Assembly (NCBI RefSeq): GCF_022179445.1
Contig: NZ_BPQU01000006.1
Location: 1-64,000, forward strand
Direction: 5' to 3'
Origin: Methylobacterium mesophilicum
GTDB taxonomy: Bacteria; Pseudomonadota; Alphaproteobacteria; Rhizobiales; Beijerinckiaceae
DNA: 64,000 bases
In this document: positions 18,520 through 26,911 of the stretch, one piece after another
Numbering within the stretch: position 1 is the stretch's first letter
How the letters are laid out: the number at the start of each line of letters is the position of its first letter
Program-made: the position numbers and the translations under genes
Notes under the pieces: generated by a model
What the model saw: the letters and a program-made list of their open reading frames with translations, nothing else
Told to the model about the DNA's origin: nothing
Databases searched by the model: none

Positions 18520-18812
18520 AGCCTGTCGTCGTGTCGCGCCGAGCCCGAGCCGACCTGCGCGAGATCGGTGACTTCATCGCGGCTGACAATCCGACGCGCG
18601 CCCGCAGCTTCGTCTCGGAGCTACGCACCCGTTGTCAGGCGCTCGGTCGCCAGCCGATGATGGGCAGGCCCGCGTCGGAGATTGCTCTCACCGTACGGAT
18701 CCTCATATTCCGATCTTACCTGATCCTTCATCGCATCCTCGACGACCGCATTTCGATCGATCGCATGCTGCACTCGGCGCGCGACCGCTCCATTGTGCCG
18801 CCTTATGAGTGA
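18516..18812 (+). CDS. ParE-family toxin between dnaN and recF
   Basis: The likely start is the TTG overlapping the antitoxin stop; a GTG five codons later is an alternative. The 98-residue product begins with KPVVVSRRARADLREIGDFIA and has RQPMMGRPASEI and ILIFRSYLILHRI, the ParE pattern of two helices then a beta sheet. ParE toxins inhibit gyrase. Its last codons overlap the recF start by 8 bases, so toxin and recF translation may be coupled. It is not closely similar to the toxin beside recA. Confidence 0.8.
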   Translation: MKPVVVSRRARADLREIGDFIAADNPTRARSFVSELRTRCQALGRQPMMGRPASEIALTVRILIFRSYLILHRILDDRISIDRMLHSARDRSIVPPYE

Positions 18813-19941
18813 ACTCGACGCGGCTGGAACCACACGCATCACCCGGTTGATCGCCCGCGACTTCCGCAACCACACCGACCTCGAACTCAACCCCGGCGCC
18901 CGCTTCGTCGCCCTGGTCGGCGAGAACGGCGCCGGCAAGACCAACCTGCTCGAGGCGATTTCGCTGTTCGTGCCGGGCCGGGGCCTGCGCCGGGCGGAGT
19001 TCGCCGCCATGGCGCGCGCGGACGGCCCGGGGGGCTTTGCCGTGTCGCTTACCCTCGATCGGGACGGCGCCGAGCATCGCTTGGGCACCGGTCTGGAGCC
19101 GCCGGGGCCGGACGGGCGCACGAGCCGGCTCTGCCGCATCGACGGCGCCCCCGCTTCTTCGCCGGTGGCGTTCAGCGAGTTCGTCCGGGTTGTCTGGCTG
19201 ACGCCGGACCTCGACGGGCTGTTCCGCGGCGCTGCCGGCGACCGGCGCCGGTTCCTCGACCGTCTCGTCCTGGCGGTGGATGCCGGTCACGGAGCGCGGG
19301 TCTCGGCCATGGAGCGGGCGCTACGCTCGCGCAACCGCCTGCTGGAGGACCGGCCCGACGACGGCCGCTGGCTCGATGCCGTGGAGCGGGAGGTGGCCGA
19401 GCTCGGGGTGGCAGTTGCGCTCGCCCGCCGGGAGACCGCCGAGCGCCTGGACCGGCTGATCGCCGAGACGCGTGACGATTCCCAGCCCTTCCCATGGGCG
19501 TCGATTCGCCTGGAGGGTGACCTCGACGACTTGGTGGCGGTCTGGCCGGCGATCGAGGCGGAGGATCGGTTCCGGCTGGCCCTGCGCAACGGCCGCAACC
19601 GCGACCGGGCTGCCGGCCGCACCCTCACGGGCCCGCAGACCACCGATCTCGTGGTCCGCCACGGCCCCAAGGACGTCCCGGCCGGTACCGCCTCCACGGG
19701 CGAGCAGAAGGCGCTGCTGATCGGTCTGGTCCTGGCCCATGCCCGCCTGGTTCGGGCGATGAGCGGCATCGCCCCGATGATCCTGCTCGACGAGGTCGCG
19801 GCGCATCTCGATCCGCGCCGCCGGGCCGGCCTGTTCGAGGCCCTCGACGCCCTTCACGGGCAGGTCTGGATGACCGGCGCCGACCCCGCCGCCTTCGCGC
19901 AGGCGGGCGACCGCACGGAGGTGCTGCGGATCGGGGGGTGA
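18805..19941 (+). CDS. recF: DNA replication and repair protein RecF
   Basis: Starting at MSELDAAGTTRITRLIARDFRNH the protein has 378 residues. It has Walker A GENGAGKT at residues 39-46, the SMC-like signature STGEQKALLIGLVLAHA and Walker B MILLDEVAAHLDPRRR. RecF loads RecA at single-strand gaps with RecO and RecR. The start lies inside the end of the parE frame, an arrangement that ties its expression to the toxin-antitoxin unit and dnaN. Confidence 0.95.
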   Translation: MSELDAAGTTRITRLIARDFRNHTDLELNPGARFVALVGENGAGKTNLLEAISLFVPGRGLRRAEFAAMARADGPGGFAVSLTLDRDGAEHRLGTGLEPPGPDGRTSRLCRIDGAPASSPVAFSEFVRVVWLTPDLDGLFRGAAGDRRRFLDRLVLAVDAGHGARVSAMERALRSRNRLLEDRPDDGRWLDAVEREVAELGVAVALARRETAERLDRLIAETRDDSQPFPWASIRLEGDLDDLVAVWPAIEAEDRFRLALRNGRNRDRAAGRTLTGPQTTDLVVRHGPKDVPAGTASTGEQKALLIGLVLAHARLVRAMSGIAPMILLDEVAAHLDPRRRAGLFEALDALHGQVWMTGADPAAFAQAGDRTEVLRIGG

Positions 19942-19992
19942 TCGGGATCGTGGCCGCCCGCTCCGATCAAAGCGGAGTGAGCGCGCCGCGCG

Positions 19993-20667
19993 TCACCGCC
20001 GGCCCGCGGCGGCCAGGCTGGCGCGGTCGACGATCTCGATCGCACCGCGCCGGAGTTCGATCAGGCCGGCCTCGGCCCATTGCGCGAGAATGCGGCTCAC
20101 CACCTCGCGCACGCTGCCGACGTCGTCGGCGAGCGTCTGGTGGGTGACCGCGGCGACGCCCCAGGGATCGGCTTCCGCCAGGAGTCGCTGAGCCAGGCGC
20201 TGCTTCAGCGGGGCGAACGCGACCGCGTCGATGAGCGTGAACAGGCCGGACATCAGCCGCGTGTAGTCGTCCATGACGAAGCTGCGGAAGGCGGCGCTGT
20301 CGCCCATCAGGTGTTGGAACGTGCCCGCCGGCAAGGCGGCAAATTCGGTCCGCTCTTCGGCGATGCTTTGGGCTGGGAAAGTGCCACCGGACAGGAGGCA
20401 TTGCGTGGTCAGGGCGCAGGTGCCGCCAGGGCCGACCTTGTAGATCAAGACCTCGCGCCCGCCCTCCGACATGCGGAAGATGCGCGTGCGCCCCTCCAGG
20501 CACATCAGGTAGTTGGCACACTCGCCATCGAGTTCGTAGGCCGTGGCGCCGGCGTCCAGCACCGGGAACTGTACGGTTCCCCGGGCGAGCTGCAGGTGCG
20601 CCGCGCTGAGCGCTTGGAGAAGTGGAAATCGGTCGACCCAACGCTCGACCTTATGCGCGTCCATCAT
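19993..20667 (-). CDS. Crp/Fnr-family transcription regulator
   Basis: The start is placed at the first of two adjacent ATGs (MMDAHKVERWVDRFPLL), with a gagagg site upstream, giving 224 residues. It has an N-terminal cyclic-nucleotide-binding-type barrel (about 15-130), a dimer helix and a C-terminal winged helix with HQTLADDVGSVREVVSRILAQWAEAGLIEL as recognition region. It lacks the four-cysteine N-terminal pattern of FNR, so a [4Fe-4S] sensor is not supported; the signal is unknown. It is divergent from the pentapeptide gene and shares a region with a Crp-like palindrome. Confidence 0.88.
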   Translation of the reverse strand: MMDAHKVERWVDRFPLLQALSAAHLQLARGTVQFPVLDAGATAYELDGECANYLMCLEGRTRIFRMSEGGREVLIYKVGPGGTCALTTQCLLSGGTFPAQSIAEERTEFAALPAGTFQHLMGDSAAFRSFVMDDYTRLMSGLFTLIDAVAFAPLKQRLAQRLLAEADPWGVAAVTHQTLADDVGSVREVVSRILAQWAEAGLIELRRGAIEIVDRASLAAAGRR

Positions 20668-20748
20668 GATCGGCGTCGCCCTCTCGGCCGTGACGACAGG
20701 CTGATCATCCGGCGCGCGTTGCGTTTTTCTCCCGCCGCGCCGGACTTG

Positions 20749-20764
20749 TGTGACCTGGGTCACC
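20749..20764. promoter_or_regulatory. Crp/Fnr-type operator between the regulator and the pentapeptide gene
   Basis: The bases form TGTGA-N6-TCACC, one mismatch from the Crp consensus TGTGA-N6-TCACA, with a 6-base inverted repeat GTGACC/GGTCAC at its core. It lies 82 bases before the regulator start and 89 before the pentapeptide start, so it could serve autoregulation, the neighbour, or both. Confidence 0.55.
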
Positions 20765-20853
20765 GACCGCGTGCAGCGGCTCGGCATAGCATCGCGACAC
20801 AATGAAAACGATACGGGTGCCGGCCCTGCACGGCACCCGATGGGAGTGACCCG

Positions 20854-21654
20854 ATGCGCCGCCTCGCCCTGAGCTTCATGCTGGCTACACTCGCTGCCGG
20901 TCCGGCTGCCGCCGAACAGGATCTGCTGCTGGGCGCCAACATGTCCTCGCCTGCGATGACCCAGGCCGAGATGAGCCGCGCCGACGTCGAAGCGATGATC
21001 AAGGCCGCGGACGGCAAGCCGATCGACCTGCACGACAAGGCGCTGTCCGGCCTCGACCTGTCCGGCTTGAACCTCCGGGGCGCCAACCTGCGGACCGCGC
21101 GCCTGAACAAGACCAACCTGCGCGGCGCCGACCTCAGCGGTGCCAACCTAGAACAGGCGTGGTTCCTGACGGCCGACTTGTCCGGCGCCAAGCTCGCGGA
21201 CACGAAGATGTTCGGCATCACCGCTCGGGATGCCAACCTCAGCGGTGCCGACCTCAGCCGGTCGATGCCGATCGGCGACTTCAAGGGCGCCAACATGAGC
21301 GGCGCGACGCTCGTGGACCTGAAAGGCGGCGCCGACATCAAGAACCAGTCCATGGGCCTGATGCGGGCGGTGTTCACCTCGGTGAACCTTGCGGGCGCTA
21401 ACCTGAAGGGGGCCAACCTCGGGCGGTCGCGCCTGGAATACGCCGACCTCCAGGATGCCGACCTCACCGACGTGGTGCTGATGGGCTCGGACTTGTCCGG
21501 GGCGAACCTGACCGGCGCCACTGTGGCGGGCGCGGACTTCAAGAACGTCGACGTCAGCGGCGCCCGGCTGATCGACCTCAAGGGTCAAGACCGCGTCAAG
21601 GACTGGGCCGGACGCGTGAACGCCGACCGCGCCGTCACCCGCGCATCCCCCTAA
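20854..21654 (+). CDS. Exported pentapeptide-repeat protein
   Basis: The 266-residue protein has a signal peptide (MRRLALSFMLATLAAGPAAA, cleavage near residue 20). From about residue 50 it carries runs of A(D/N)LxG-type five-residue repeats, such as LSGLNLRGANLRTARL and ADLSGANLEQAW, which fold as a right-handed quadrilateral beta-helix. Function in this family is rarely known; some mimic DNA and protect gyrase, but an exported copy would not do that. A gggag site precedes the start. Confidence 0.85.
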   Translation: MRRLALSFMLATLAAGPAAAEQDLLLGANMSSPAMTQAEMSRADVEAMIKAADGKPIDLHDKALSGLDLSGLNLRGANLRTARLNKTNLRGADLSGANLEQAWFLTADLSGAKLADTKMFGITARDANLSGADLSRSMPIGDFKGANMSGATLVDLKGGADIKNQSMGLMRAVFTSVNLAGANLKGANLGRSRLEYADLQDADLTDVVLMGSDLSGANLTGATVAGADFKNVDVSGARLIDLKGQDRVKDWAGRVNADRAVTRASP

Positions 21655-22200
21655 CCGAAGCCCTCACCGGCGAGACGCCCGACAGCGCTTCGTGCCGGAT
21701 ACCGGAACCGGCACGATACGCGGGCTCCTTGATCCGCAACGTCTTTTTCCGAAAGCCGCCGGCCGCCGTTCGGAACGATGCTTGAGTGAGCATCATCCCC
21801 GGGCTTCGCTTCGCGGCCTCGCGATGATTCGGGTGTCGCCAGCGCCGACGCGGCGCAACTCAGGCACTGACGGACACTTCCTGGCCCCCAAGGCCGCGGA
21901 CATCTCGGAAGGGCGGGCACTCTCGATCCAGACTGCCGCTGCCGCGTCGATTGGGAGAATACATTATCCGCATCCGGGCAAAGGCGGGAAATTTCCAGCC
22001 ACATCAACCGACAGTTGATTTATTGTGCAGCAACGTTGTCGATTATAAGACCCCAGTGTTTGTCAAGCTCTTATCAGGATAAATTTCGGCCGAAAAATTC
22101 CGGGTGTTTAAGGCTATGTCAAATTTTTATAAAATCGAAATCTCGGGAATTGGCGCTGCCCTACATGGTTAATGCTTAGCTTCTGGCGTACTGTAATAAT
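21655..22200. other. Non-coding stretch, partly AT-rich
   Basis: No convincing gene lies here. The first part holds one copy of a dispersed imperfect palindrome (21729-21783). From about 22010 to 22200 the base composition shifts sharply to AT, unlike the rest of the window, just before a hypothetical gene. It may hold that gene's promoter or mark foreign DNA. Confidence 0.5.
21729..21783. repeat. Dispersed imperfect palindromic repeat, copy 1
   Basis: It begins ttgatccgcaacgtc, then has a CCGAA...TTCGG stem region around gccgccggccgccg, and ends aacgatgctt. The same framework (ttgatccgc ... ccgaaagccg ... acgatgct) occurs at 29647-29700, and part of it around 55243-55275. It resembles the small intergenic repeats common in Rhizobiales. 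Confidence 0.6.
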
Positions 22201-22596
22201 ATGTGTACAGCCCTCGACATCGCTATCGTTCCGAGCCCTGTTGTGCTGTGGCGCGATTCGATCGAGGCGATGCCGGCGCGCAGTTCACCCTGTCGCTTTC
22301 TGGCAGTGGAGCGCTGGGCGCGGTTGCGCCACAGCGCGCTCGACTTCATCGAACGGTTCGGCGACGAGGCGCACGGGCTCGGCTGGACGACGGCCGATCT
22401 GTTCGGCGTCGACCCGCATTTCGGCACACGTCGGACCAAGCGGTGCGGCGCGCTGATGGTGGACGGCCGAGCGGTGTATCGGCTCGAGCTGCACCGGGTC
22501 AGGTTCACCATCAGCTCGGGGTCGGGAAACAGGTTCGACCAGCAGGCTGGCGTGCCGGTCTGGGAGTTCGCGGGGAACGGCGCCGCGCGCGTCTGA
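22201..22596 (+). CDS. Hypothetical protein after an AT-rich region
   Basis: The 131-residue product contains ALDFIERFGDEAHGLGWTTADLFGVDPHFGT and later GALMVDGRAVYRLELHRVRF with GVPVWEFA near the end. I recall this pattern from uncharacterised rhizobial proteins, often in accessory DNA, but know no function. It is soluble with no signal peptide. A longer overlapping frame at 22203 has no recognisable content and was set aside. Confidence 0.6.
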   Translation: MCTALDIAIVPSPVVLWRDSIEAMPARSSPCRFLAVERWARLRHSALDFIERFGDEAHGLGWTTADLFGVDPHFGTRRTKRCGALMVDGRAVYRLELHRVRFTISSGSGNRFDQQAGVPVWEFAGNGAARV

Positions 22597-22934
22597 GGGA
22601 GCGGACGTGGCCGGGCCGGGAGGGCCCGAACGGTCAGTCTGCCTGCCCCGGCCCAGTGATCTTCGGCGCGGGCAGGCTTCGCCCCGTTCGACGTTGCATG
22701 GAGAGCGACGACTGGCGCGGCCGTCTACCCGTGCGGGCTACGATGCTCACTGATCGCTGCCGGATCGGGGCCAAGGTCAGCCCCGAGCACGTTCCCGCCC
22801 CGCCGCTGAGCCCGGTGGATTCACACAGCGGCGGACGAGCCGCGAGTCCCCGCTCCCGTTCGGGATCGGGAGCCTTGCAGCCCAATGAGGGCCGATCTCT
22901 GCACGTGGTAGCCCGCAGAGGGAGGACGGGCGCG
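22597..22934. other. Intergenic stretch, nothing identified
   Basis: This 338-base gap lies between the hypothetical gene and the chemoreceptor's 3' end. It is GC-rich with short inverted repeats but no gene, RNA or clear terminator that I can support. Confidence 0.4.
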
Positions 22935-24626
22935 TTACGCCGCCCGCACGGTGGAGAGGAAGCGGGACACTTCGGCGCCCAGATGCTCGGATTGACGCGA
23001 CAGCTCTCCAGCGGCGTTGAGCACCTGGCTTGCGGCAGCGCCGGTATCCTCGGAGGCCTGGGCCACGCCGGCGATATTGCTGGTCACCTCGTTGGTGCCG
23101 GTGGCGGCCTGGGCGACGTTGCGGACGATCTCCTGTGTCGCGGCGCCCTGTTCCTCGACGGCCGCGGCGATCGAGGTCGCCACCGAGTCGATCTCCCGGA
23201 TGCGCGCCGTGATGCCTCCGATCGCCGTGACGGCCTGGCCGGTCACGCCCTGGATCTGGCCGATCTGCTGGCTGATCTCCTCGGTGGCCTTGGCGGTCTG
23301 CGCAGCCAGCTCCTTCACCTCGGAGGCCACCACGGCGAAGCCGCGGCCGGCTTCGCCGGCGCGGGCGGCCTCGATGGTGGCGTTCAGGGCCAGCAGGTTG
23401 GTCTGCCCGGCGATGTTCGAGATAAGGCCGACCATGTCGCCGATGCGGGTCGCCGCCTGGCTGAGCGCCTGCACGAGATGATGGGTCTGGTCCGCCTCGC
23501 CGACCGCCGATTGGGCGAGCCCGGCCGATCCGAGCACCTGCCGGCCGATCTCCTGGACCGACGAACCCAGTTCCTCGGCGGCAGCCGCCACGGTCTGGAC
23601 GTTGGCGGCGGCTTCCTCGGCGGCGGCGGCCACCGTGGTGGATTGGCTGGCGGTCTCGGTGGCACTCGCCGTCATCGACTGGGCGGTCGCCTGCAACTCC
23701 GTCGCCGAGGACGAGACCAGGCCGACGATGCCGCCGACGGCGCGCTCGAACCCGTCGGCTAGCTCCAGCATGGTCTGCTTCCGCGCGGCCGCTGAGGCCT
23801 CCTCGGCGACCCGCCGGACCTCAGCTTCCTCGGCAGCCTTGCGGGCGACCATCGCCTTGATGCCCTCCACGGCCCTGCCGACGGCGCCGATCTCGTCCTT
23901 CCGGGCGGACTCCCTGATCTCCGCTTCGATCTCGCCCTTCGCCATCCGCTGCAAGACAGAGACCAAGCGGTCGAGCGGCCGGGTGATGCCAACCATCGCG
24001 ACGAACGCGGCCGCGATCGCGCCGGCGAGCATCCCGACGCCGCTGACGATCATCAGGCTGAGGCGTGTGGCTTCGGTCTGGGCCGTCAGGTCGTCGGAGC
24101 CCTTCTGCATGAAGGCGTTGATGTCGTTGGACAGCGCGTTGCCATCGACCATCAGAGTCGAGAAGGTCGGATCGATCGCGGAATGGACCAGGGCGATCGC
24201 CTGTTCGTTCTGGTTGCTGGTGCCCAGGCGGCGCACCTCGGTCACGTCGGTCAGGAACGTGTTGATTCGCGTCGTCAGCGCGTCGATGCGCGCCGCGTAG
24301 CTGGGCGCGTGGTCGCGCAGCGACTTGAGCGTCGCCTTCAGGTTCGGCACGGCGGCCTCGAACCCGGCATTGGCGGCGCGAATCTGGTCCGCATCGGTTT
24401 CGGCGATGATCCGATAGACGAAGTAGTTCAGTTCGAAGACGAAGCGGTTGAGGCGCCGGCCCTCGGCGACGGCGACGGCCTCGTTGCTGATGAACGTGCT
24501 GTAGGCGTCGTCGATCTGGCTCATCCGCGACTGGGCATACCAGACGCAGCCGCCCACGATGACGCCGATCAACGCGACCACCGCGATCAGCTTGGGCATG
24601 ATCTTGATGTTCGACAGGCGCAGCAT
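22935..24626 (-). CDS. Methyl-accepting chemotaxis protein
   Basis: The 563-residue protein has an N-terminal membrane helix (about 10-28), a periplasmic four-helix-type sensor domain (about 30-185), a second membrane helix (about 190-215), a HAMP domain, and a C-terminal signalling domain with the hairpin tip [37 protein letters not shown]. It signals to CheA/CheW in response to small ligands. The ligand is unknown. A CtrA-like site lies 70 bases before the start, which is relevant because many alphaproteobacterial motility genes are under CtrA. Confidence 0.95.
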   Translation of the reverse strand: MLRLSNIKIMPKLIAVVALIGVIVGGCVWYAQSRMSQIDDAYSTFISNEAVAVAEGRRLNRFVFELNYFVYRIIAETDADQIRAANAGFEAAVPNLKATLKSLRDHAPSYAARIDALTTRINTFLTDVTEVRRLGTSNQNEQAIALVHSAIDPTFSTLMVDGNALSNDINAFMQKGSDDLTAQTEATRLSLMIVSGVGMLAGAIAAAFVAMVGITRPLDRLVSVLQRMAKGEIEAEIRESARKDEIGAVGRAVEGIKAMVARKAAEEAEVRRVAEEASAAARKQTMLELADGFERAVGGIVGLVSSSATELQATAQSMTASATETASQSTTVAAAAEEAAANVQTVAAAAEELGSSVQEIGRQVLGSAGLAQSAVGEADQTHHLVQALSQAATRIGDMVGLISNIAGQTNLLALNATIEAARAGEAGRGFAVVASEVKELAAQTAKATEEISQQIGQIQGVTGQAVTAIGGITARIREIDSVATSIAAAVEEQGAATQEIVRNVAQAATGTNEVTSNIAGVAQASEDTGAAASQVLNAAGELSRQSEHLGAEVSRFLSTVRAA

Positions 24627-25036
24627 GTCTGTTCGGGTCCGTCGGGCTGGGGCTTAGCTTAAGCCGTGATCATTGGCCTCCTTATCATGATTCTATTAAG
24701 CGCGCCCTAAAATCTGATCTTTTCCAGGCGGCACGTGGAATTTTAGATCTCACGTGTCGGATCCGCTGTGACGACCAACATAATTTCTAGTTACGGAACC
24801 GCATCCGGCGAGGCGGCAACATCAAAGATCTGCGCATTCGACGAGGTGCGCGCCATTTCGGCGTTCGAAATCTAGGATTTACGTTGGGTCAACAAGTAGC
24901 AATTTGTGCGCGAGACACCGGGCCCGTCCCGCGATCGCGCGGCGTCGCGGCGGAGGCTCGGGCCTTTCCGCCTGGCCGGGGCGGCGCCACATAGAGCGCG
25001 TCCTCAATTCCTCGACGATCCCGGAAACGCTGCCGC
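24627..25036. other. Divergent intergenic region, partly AT-rich
   Basis: No gene was found in these 410 bases. The half next to the chemoreceptor is AT-rich and holds a TTAA-N7-CTAA sequence at 24696-24710, one mismatch from a CtrA box. The region probably carries promoters for both flanking genes. Confidence 0.45.
24696..24710. promoter_or_regulatory. CtrA-like site before the chemoreceptor
   Basis: TTAA-N7-CTAA, one mismatch from the full consensus, in an AT-rich patch where chance matches are more likely than elsewhere in this window. It lies 70 bases before the chemoreceptor start. Confidence 0.3.
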
Positions 25037-25432
25037 ATGTCCAAGCCCGTCCACGCCATGATCCGCGTTCGCGACGAAGAGCGCGCGCGGGCCTACTATG
25101 CCCGTGCCTTCGGCTTCGAAGCTGCGGACCGCTACGAGTTCGACGATTTCACCCTGGTCTACCTGCGCGATCCGGCCTCGCCGTTCGAGCTGGAACTTAC
25201 GGTGAACAAGGACCGCGACACGCCCTACGACCTCGGCGACGGCTACGGCCATATCGCCGTCGTCGTCGATGACGTTGAGGCCGAACACGCCCGCCACCTC
25301 CGCGAGGGCCTTCCGGCCACCGACGTGAAGACCCTCAAGCACGGCGACACCGTGCTCGCCCGGTTCTTCTTCGCCACGGACCCGGACGGCTACAAGATCG
25401 AGGTCATCCAGCGCGGCGGCCGCTTCGCCTGA
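25037..25432 (+). CDS. gloA: Lactoylglutathione lyase (glyoxalase I), VOC family
   Basis: The 131-residue protein has two beta-alpha-beta-beta-beta modules and the four metal ligands expected of glyoxalase I: His6, Glu53 (in ELELTVN), His72 (in GYGHIAVVVDD) and Glu122 (in YKIEVIQ). The enzyme isomerises the methylglyoxal-glutathione hemithioacetal to lactoylglutathione. In a methylotroph it would serve aldehyde detoxification. The next gene follows 37 bases on. Confidence 0.85.
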   Translation: MSKPVHAMIRVRDEERARAYYARAFGFEAADRYEFDDFTLVYLRDPASPFELELTVNKDRDTPYDLGDGYGHIAVVVDDVEAEHARHLREGLPATDVKTLKHGDTVLARFFFATDPDGYKIEVIQRGGRFA

Positions 25433-25469
25433 GCGTCCCGCCCTCCCCCACGCGACACATCCGAGCCAC

Positions 25470-26057
25470 ATGCCCGAGACCACCCGCATCATCTGCATCC
25501 GCCACGGCGAATCGACCTTCAACGCCGCCCACCGGCACGGGGGCGGCGATCCCGGCCTCCTCGACGCCCGCCTGACCCCGCGGGGTCAGGCTCAGGCCCG
25601 AGACGCGCGGGAGCGTCTGAAGGACATCCCGTTCGAGCTGGTGGTGGTCTCGCCGCTGACCCGGGCGATCGAGACCGCCGCGATCCTGTTCGGGGAGCAC
25701 CCGAACCGGCCTCGCCTGCTGGTCGAGGTGTTGCACCGGGAGTGCCAGGAGAGCAGTTGCGACGTCGGCCGGGCCGCCTCGGAGATCGCTGCCGAGTTCC
25801 CGCATCTCGATGTCGGGCACCTACCCGAGGTGTGGTGGCATGCCGAGCCCGGTTGCGAGGTCGGCGGATACCCGGTGGAACCGCGCCACCTGTTCGATGC
25901 CCGCGTCGCCGGGTTCCGGGAGTGGCTGCAAGCGCGGCCCGAGACGACTATCGCGGTGGTGGGCCACGGGACCTTCTTCTATCACCTTACCGGCACGTTC
26001 CTGGAGAACTGCGCCTCCATCGAACTGGACCTCGCCGCCGAGCCCGTCCTGGCCTGA
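25470..26057 (+). CDS. Histidine phosphatase family protein
   Basis: The 195-residue protein has the catalytic RHGE motif at residues 11-14 and the second histidine (His166 in VVGHGTFFY), the phosphoglycerate-mutase fold signature. SPLTRAIETA supplies the conserved arginine. Substrates in this family range from phosphosugars to phosphoproteins and cannot be assigned. Its stop abuts the stop of the next gene, which is on the other strand. Confidence 0.85.
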   Translation: MPETTRIICIRHGESTFNAAHRHGGGDPGLLDARLTPRGQAQARDARERLKDIPFELVVVSPLTRAIETAAILFGEHPNRPRLLVEVLHRECQESSCDVGRAASEIAAEFPHLDVGHLPEVWWHAEPGCEVGGYPVEPRHLFDARVAGFREWLQARPETTIAVVGHGTFFYHLTGTFLENCASIELDLAAEPVLA

Positions 26058-26774
26058 TCAGGCCGGAATTCCGGCTCGGGCCGCATCGAGGCGCGCGCGG
26101 GCGCCGACGAGGTCGATCTCCGGCGCCTGCCGGCCGATCGCCAGGGCGGCGTCGAGGATCGTGCAGGCCCGGGCCCAGGTGTCCGGCACGAACGGAGCTG
26201 CACCCTCGGCAACTTCTGCGGCGCAGCGGGCATCCTCGGAGGCGCGCTGGGCCGCCGTCGCCGTGCGGGCGACCGCGGATTGCAGCGCGCCGTCCCGCCA
26301 GCGCCGCATGCGGGCGGCTTCCTGCGCCAGCGCGCCGCCCTGCCATTCGGCCGACCGTGCCGCCGCCAGGGCCAGGCTCAGGTCCGGCGCCCCGGCACAG
26401 GCCTCGGCATGCTCGGCCATGCCGGCCCGAGCGCAGAGCGGCGCCAGGATTTGCCGGATGCTGTCCAGGGCGAGGCGCCGGGTCCGGGCGGCCTCGACGT
26501 CCGGCCGGTCGGCGCTGCCGGAGAGCCGCAGCACGAAGGCGATCAATTGCGGGCGCGCGTCGTCCGGCATCGCGTCGTTGAGGCCCAGCGCGTAGGCCGC
26601 GATCGGCCTCGAGAAGCAGGGTGGGCAATCGGCGCTGGAGCGGATCGCCTTGTAAGGCAGCCCGGCGGCCACGATCGCCGCCTCGTTGATGCAGGTCCCG
26701 CCATCGGGACCCGGGAAGGGGTGCGATCCGGCCAGCAGGCGCCAGTTCAGGATCGTCTGGAAGTCGGCGTGCAT
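26058..26774 (-). CDS. Conserved hypothetical protein
   Basis: The 238-residue product begins MHADFQTILNWRLLAGSHPFPGPDGGTCINEAA and has a cysteine pair in SADCPPCFSR. This N-terminal block looks strongly conserved in Rhizobiales proteins I recall, but no function is known to me. The C-terminal half is Ala/Arg-rich and helical. There is no signal peptide. It is convergent and end-to-end with the histidine phosphatase. Confidence 0.65.
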   Translation of the reverse strand: MHADFQTILNWRLLAGSHPFPGPDGGTCINEAAIVAAGLPYKAIRSSADCPPCFSRPIAAYALGLNDAMPDDARPQLIAFVLRLSGSADRPDVEAARTRRLALDSIRQILAPLCARAGMAEHAEACAGAPDLSLALAAARSAEWQGGALAQEAARMRRWRDGALQSAVARTATAAQRASEDARCAAEVAEGAAPFVPDTWARACTILDAALAIGRQAPEIDLVGARARLDAARAGIPA

Positions 26775-26911
26775 CCGCGCTCCTCCGCCTCGAGACGGCA
26801 GCGTGACATGCTCAAGTCCCGTTGGCGAGACGCGATTTCGCGTCCGGCGCCCCGGGATTCCAAGGCTCCGCCCTGGACCCGCGAAAGGTCTCGACCTTTT
26901 GAATCCGGACT

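Noticed and set aside
22203..23762. 519-codon frame spanning a hypothetical gene and the chemoreceptor
   Set aside because: It overlaps the chemoreceptor coding region on the other strand and changes character along its length, as shadow frames do.
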